DNA of 64,000 nucleotides from Hypericibacter terrae (GTDB lineage Bacteria > Pseudomonadota > Alphaproteobacteria > Dongiales > Dongiaceae), in assembly GCF_008728855.1 (NCBI RefSeq), contig NZ_CP042906.1, positions 3,559,570-3,623,569 of the forward strand, read 5' to 3'. Shown piece after piece: positions 61,075 through 64,000 of this stretch. Made by a program: the position numbers and the translations under genes. The notes below the pieces were generated by a model. That model did no database searches. It saw only the letters and a program-made list of their open reading frames with translations, and was not told where the DNA came from. How positions within the stretch are numbered: position 1 is the first letter of the stretch; every line of letters starts with the position of its first letter.

Positions 61075-62114
61075 TCTCGAAGCCGGCTGAGATGGATGTT
61101 GACCGCCATCGTCACCAGGATCGCCGCACCGAGGATCATGTCGAAGGTGAAAGCGCTGACGCCCAGGAGCGTGAAGCCGTCCTTCAGGATCGCCAGCACC
61201 AGCGCGCCGAGGAAGGCGCCGACCACGGTGCCGAGCCCGCCGGTCAGGAGCGTGCCGCCGATGACCGCCGAGGCGATCGCCGCAAACATGATCTCGCTGC
61301 CGCCGGCCAGCGGGTCGATCGAGCCGATGCGGAAGGCGTCGAGGATACCGGCGAAGCCGGCGAGCGCGCTGCAGAGGATGAAATTGCCGGTCTTGACGAC
61401 CTTGAGCTTGATGCCAACCTCGGCGGCACCCGTCGGGTTGCCGCCGGTGGCGACCGTGTGCAGCCCCCAGCGCGTCTTGTGCAGCACGAACTGCAGGCCG
61501 AGCGCGATCGCCACCGCCCAGGCCAGCTCCACCCAGGCATTGCCGCCGAAGATCCGGATGAACAGCGCGCCGGCCTGCGGCTGCACCGGATAGCCGCCCG
61601 AGATGGTCAGGGTGAAGCCGTTGATCAGGAACAGCATGCCGAGCGTGGTGACGAAGGAGGGCAGCCGCAGGAGCGTGGTGACGACCCCGTTGGCAGCACC
61701 CACCAGCGCCGCCGCCGCGAGCCCCGCGATCACCGCGAGCCAGGCCGGCGCGCCGGCGCCACCGGCGAAATACATGACGAACGGCGCCAGCGCATAGACC
61801 ATGCCCACGGACAGATCGAGCTCGCCGCAGACCAGCACCAGCACCAGGCCGGCGGCGATGATGGCCGTGGTGGCGGTGAACTGGATCAGGTTCTCGATGT
61901 TCGCCAGCGACAGGAAGGCCGCGCTGGAAGACTGGAAATAGGCCACCAGCAGCAGGCCGGCGATGACGATGCCGGCCTCGCGGTAGCGGAAGACGGCCGC
62001 CGCGATCCGGCTCCAGCCCGGACGCGGCGAGGCGGCGCCTGCCCCTGCCGCGGATGCAGCAGGGGGCAGGCTGTCGCCGGTACGCGAGGGACCGGCGCGG
62101 CCGTCCTCGTTCAT
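61071..62114 (-). CDS. sugar ABC transporter permease
   Basis: A 347-residue inner-membrane protein of the RbsC/FrcC group with about nine helices. Typical text includes GELDLSVGMVYALAPF, ALVGAANGVVTTLLRLPSFV and GGTLLTGGLGTVVGAFLGAL. It forms the channel for the sugar delivered by the binding protein. It starts 10 bp after the binding-protein stop codon. The N-terminal ~35 residues are polar and Pro/Ala-rich. Confidence 0.92.
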   Translation of the reverse strand: MNEDGRAGPSRTGDSLPPAASAAGAGAASPRPGWSRIAAAVFRYREAGIVIAGLLLVAYFQSSSAAFLSLANIENLIQFTATTAIIAAGLVLVLVCGELDLSVGMVYALAPFVMYFAGGAGAPAWLAVIAGLAAAALVGAANGVVTTLLRLPSFVTTLGMLFLINGFTLTISGGYPVQPQAGALFIRIFGGNAWVELAWAVAIALGLQFVLHKTRWGLHTVATGGNPTGAAEVGIKLKVVKTGNFILCSALAGFAGILDAFRIGSIDPLAGGSEIMFAAIASAVIGGTLLTGGLGTVVGAFLGALVLAILKDGFTLLGVSAFTFDMILGAAILVTMAVNIHLSRLRD

Positions 62115-62124
62115 CGGCGGGTCC

Positions 62125-63228
62125 TCAGCCGATCGGGCCGGAGCGCTCGATCAGCATGGGTTTCTCCGAATTGCCCTCATAGCGGCTCTGCGTCTTCAGG
62201 TAGGGCTGGACGCCGTCCTTGGTGATGAATTTGAGGCCGGTGTTGATGTCGGCCGGGCCGCTCAGGCCGCCCGACATCTGGAACAGGAACATCTCCATGA
62301 CCGTGTAGAAGCCCTGCAGATAGGGCTGCTGGTCGATGGTGAAGTCGAGATGGCCGTTGGCGATGGCGTCGAGCGTCTCGGGCAGGAGATCGAAGCCGCC
62401 GGCGCGCACGCCCTTGGCGTGCAGCCCGTATTTCTCCATCGCCTTGCCGACCGCCATGGTGCTGCCGGCGTCGACCGCGAACATGCCCTTCACATTGTTG
62501 TGCCCGACATAATAGGCGTCGACGCGGGACACCTCCTCGTTGACCGTCGGTCCGCTGGCGATCTGGGTGAGGGTGATGCTTTTCCCTGAGGCCTTGATCG
62601 CGTCGGCGGCGCCGTCGAGGCGCGGCTGGATGTTGAGCTGCCCGGGCGTGGCGATGAAGCCCACGACCTCGCCCTCGTCCACCAGGCTGACGATGCGCTC
62701 GCCGAGCGCCTGGCCGGCGAGATAGAGGTCCTGGCCGATATAGGCGAGCCGGTCGTTGCCCTTGGCATCGGCATTGTAGGCGAAGACCGGGATGCCGGCC
62801 TCGTGCGCCTTCTTCACCGGATCGTTGAAGGCGTGCAGGTCGACCAGGCAGACCGCGATGCCGTCGACCTTGGCGGCGATGGCCGTGTTCATGGCGTTGA
62901 CCATCTCGGCGGCGACGGACTTCTGCGAGCCCGTCCACTGGTAGGAGCAGCCGAGCAGCGCGCAGGCGTCGGCGATGCCGTACTGGGTGGGGACGAAGAA
63001 CGGGTTGGTCGTGACGTGATTGACGAAGGCGAACTTCCACGGCTTGTGCTCGGGAAAGGCGCCTGCCGTGCCGGCTGCCGCCGCCGATTTCGGAAAGGCG
63101 CCCAGCGCCGCCAGCGAGGCCGCACCACCGGCGCCCAGCGCCACCTGCAGCAGCCGGCGCCGCGTGGCCGTCAGATCAAGCTCGTTGTTGGAGTCTTCAC
63201 GATGGGCGTCTTCACGATCCCTGCTCAT
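62125..63228 (-). CDS. sugar ABC transporter substrate-binding protein
   Basis: A 367-residue periplasmic binding protein of the ribose/fructose type. It has a twin-arginine-like signal (LTATRRRLLQVALGAGGAAS), then the binding domain with NHVTTNPFFVPTQYGIADAC, VDGIAVCLVDLHAF, and NNVKGMFAVDAGSTMAVGKA. The ATG at 63228 has AGGGAG upstream. The sugar is unknown; the closest family pattern is fructose/ribose import. It heads the three-gene operon. Confidence 0.9.
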   Translation of the reverse strand: MSRDREDAHREDSNNELDLTATRRRLLQVALGAGGAASLAALGAFPKSAAAAGTAGAFPEHKPWKFAFVNHVTTNPFFVPTQYGIADACALLGCSYQWTGSQKSVAAEMVNAMNTAIAAKVDGIAVCLVDLHAFNDPVKKAHEAGIPVFAYNADAKGNDRLAYIGQDLYLAGQALGERIVSLVDEGEVVGFIATPGQLNIQPRLDGAADAIKASGKSITLTQIASGPTVNEEVSRVDAYYVGHNNVKGMFAVDAGSTMAVGKAMEKYGLHAKGVRAGGFDLLPETLDAIANGHLDFTIDQQPYLQGFYTVMEMFLFQMSGGLSGPADINTGLKFITKDGVQPYLKTQSRYEGNSEKPMLIERSGPIG

Positions 63229-63626
63229 GGTCGATCTCCCTAGGTTTTTGATTGGTTCTTCTGCTCTTTCTCGTCGGACGGCCGGTAACGGCGACGAGGG
63301 AAGGAGGCCGCGAAGCCCTGCCGGCACGACCGGGGTTCCGCGGAAGGCGCTGTCGATGAACGCAGCGCGACGAGTGAACTTTGTCGGAAACGGCAGAACA
63401 GCGATCTCGACATGGTGACGGGAAAGCCTTCCCCCAGCGGTAGAGTCTGTCGCCTGGGATTATCCTTCTACGGGCGCCGCCGCAACGCAACCCCCAGCGG
63501 GATGACGCTTTGGTAGGGGTTGCTTTTTGCCGTGGCCTGGAGTTGAACGATCCCCGGCGCTTCCCGAGTGAACGGAGTACAATCCGCGCAATTCGACAGC
63601 ATGACCAGTTGATGCCGGGACCACCC
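63229..63626. other. intergenic region with no recognised gene
   Basis: Open frames exist on the minus strand but look like antisense and non-coding composition. Divergent promoters for the sugar operon and the glycosylase gene should lie here; TACAAT at about 63579 could be a -10 element for the latter. Confidence 0.4.
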
Positions 63627-64000
63627 ATGAGTCGAGCGGATGCCTCGAAACCTCGCCGCCGCAAGGATGCCCATGAGCCGATCGCCCGCTCGGACCTGCC
63701 GGCCGACACGATCTCCCTCGCCCGCTATCTCATCGGCAAGCGAGTGGTGCGGAAGCTCCCTGAAGGCGTCGCCGGCGGCCGTATTGTCGAGACCGAGGCC
63801 TATGTCATCGGCGACGCCGCGGGGCACGCCTATCGGGGGATGACGCCGCGCAACCGGTCGCTGTTTCTCGAGCCTGGGCACGCCTATGTTTATGTCGCCT
63901 ATGGCATTTCAAACATGCTGAACGTCTCGAGCGAGGGGCCCGGGATCGGCGCCGGCGTGCTGATCCGGGCGCTCGAACCGCTCGACGGCATCCCGATCAT
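63627..64000 (+). CDS. DNA-3-methyladenine glycosylase (MPG/AAG family), N-terminal part
   Basis: From the ATG at 63627 the frame is open to the window edge. Residues include DLPADTISLARYLIGKRVVR, the catalytic region GRIVETEAYVIGDAAGHAYR and then AYVYVAYGISNMLNV, all conserved in the alkyladenine glycosylase family. The enzyme removes alkylated purines from DNA in base excision repair. The N-terminus (SKPRRRKDAHEP) is basic. The C-terminal part is outside the window. Confidence 0.9.
   Translation, partial: MSRADASKPRRRKDAHEPIARSDLPADTISLARYLIGKRVVRKLPEGVAGGRIVETEAYVIGDAAGHAYRGMTPRNRSLFLEPGHAYVYVAYGISNMLNVSSEGPGIGAGVLIRALEPLDGIPI

Noticed and set aside
1..64000. CRISPR array, tRNA and rRNA genes
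   Set aside because: No regularly spaced identical repeats of CRISPR type and no convincing RNA gene folds were seen by eye; a covariance-model scan would settle it.

Overview
The window comes from a GC-rich bacterium, most likely an alphaproteobacterium of the Rhodospirillales/Rhizobiales type. The grounds are the hpnIJKL hopanoid head-group genes, frequent GTG/TTG starts with 4-bp stop/start overlaps, and G-rich palindromic intergenic repeats typical of that class. I cannot name the species. I see no rRNA, tRNA, CRISPR array, integrase or intact insertion sequence.

Layout. 1-4.1 kb: the 3' end of an acyl-CoA synthetase gene, then an AraC regulator coupled to a molybdopterin hydroxylase large subunit. 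4.6-9.0 kb: hpnI-hpnJ-hpnK-hpnL. 9.0-11.4 kb: a phospholipase C-like phosphoesterase with an 11-residue CxxW repeat at its N-terminus, and a small membrane protein. 11.7-16.8 kb: an arsenic cluster (arsR, arsC, acr3, a second arsR, an FAD oxidoreductase with a vicinal-Cys tail, an MFS exporter). 16.9-18.7 kb: a cobalt-type nitrile hydratase/thiocyanate hydrolase with a split beta subunit, plus a DUF302 gene. 18.8-39.6 kb: mostly solitary metabolic, transport and regulatory genes, including UdgX, exonuclease III with a basic tail, two alpha/beta hydrolases, dehydrogenases, four MFS/SMR transporters and several regulators. 39.6-44.8 kb: a MocR-type regulator and genes that share its apparent operators. 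45-48.9 kb: a decayed zone with azoR, broken genes and a WYL regulator/VOC pair.

48.9-57.3 kb is a defence-like accessory zone. It holds an ABC-three-component operon, a metallopeptidase with an EACC1-like membrane protein, and a retron-type reverse transcriptase fused to a DUF3800-like domain. The last two modules lie among three fragments of the 3' part of guaA (GMP synthase), all in the same orientation. This points to repeated integration at a guaA 3' end. 57.3-64 kb: a secreted protein, a cupin/SDR pair, a sugar ABC transporter whose last gene has its 3' tail repeated downstream, and the start of a 3-methyladenine DNA glycosylase gene.

The strongest second-look items are the guaA-fragmented defence zone, the reverse transcriptase with a structured upstream region, the metallopeptidase-EACC1 pair, the perfect CxxW hendecad repeat, and the MocR operators repeated at a fixed 24-bp spacing.
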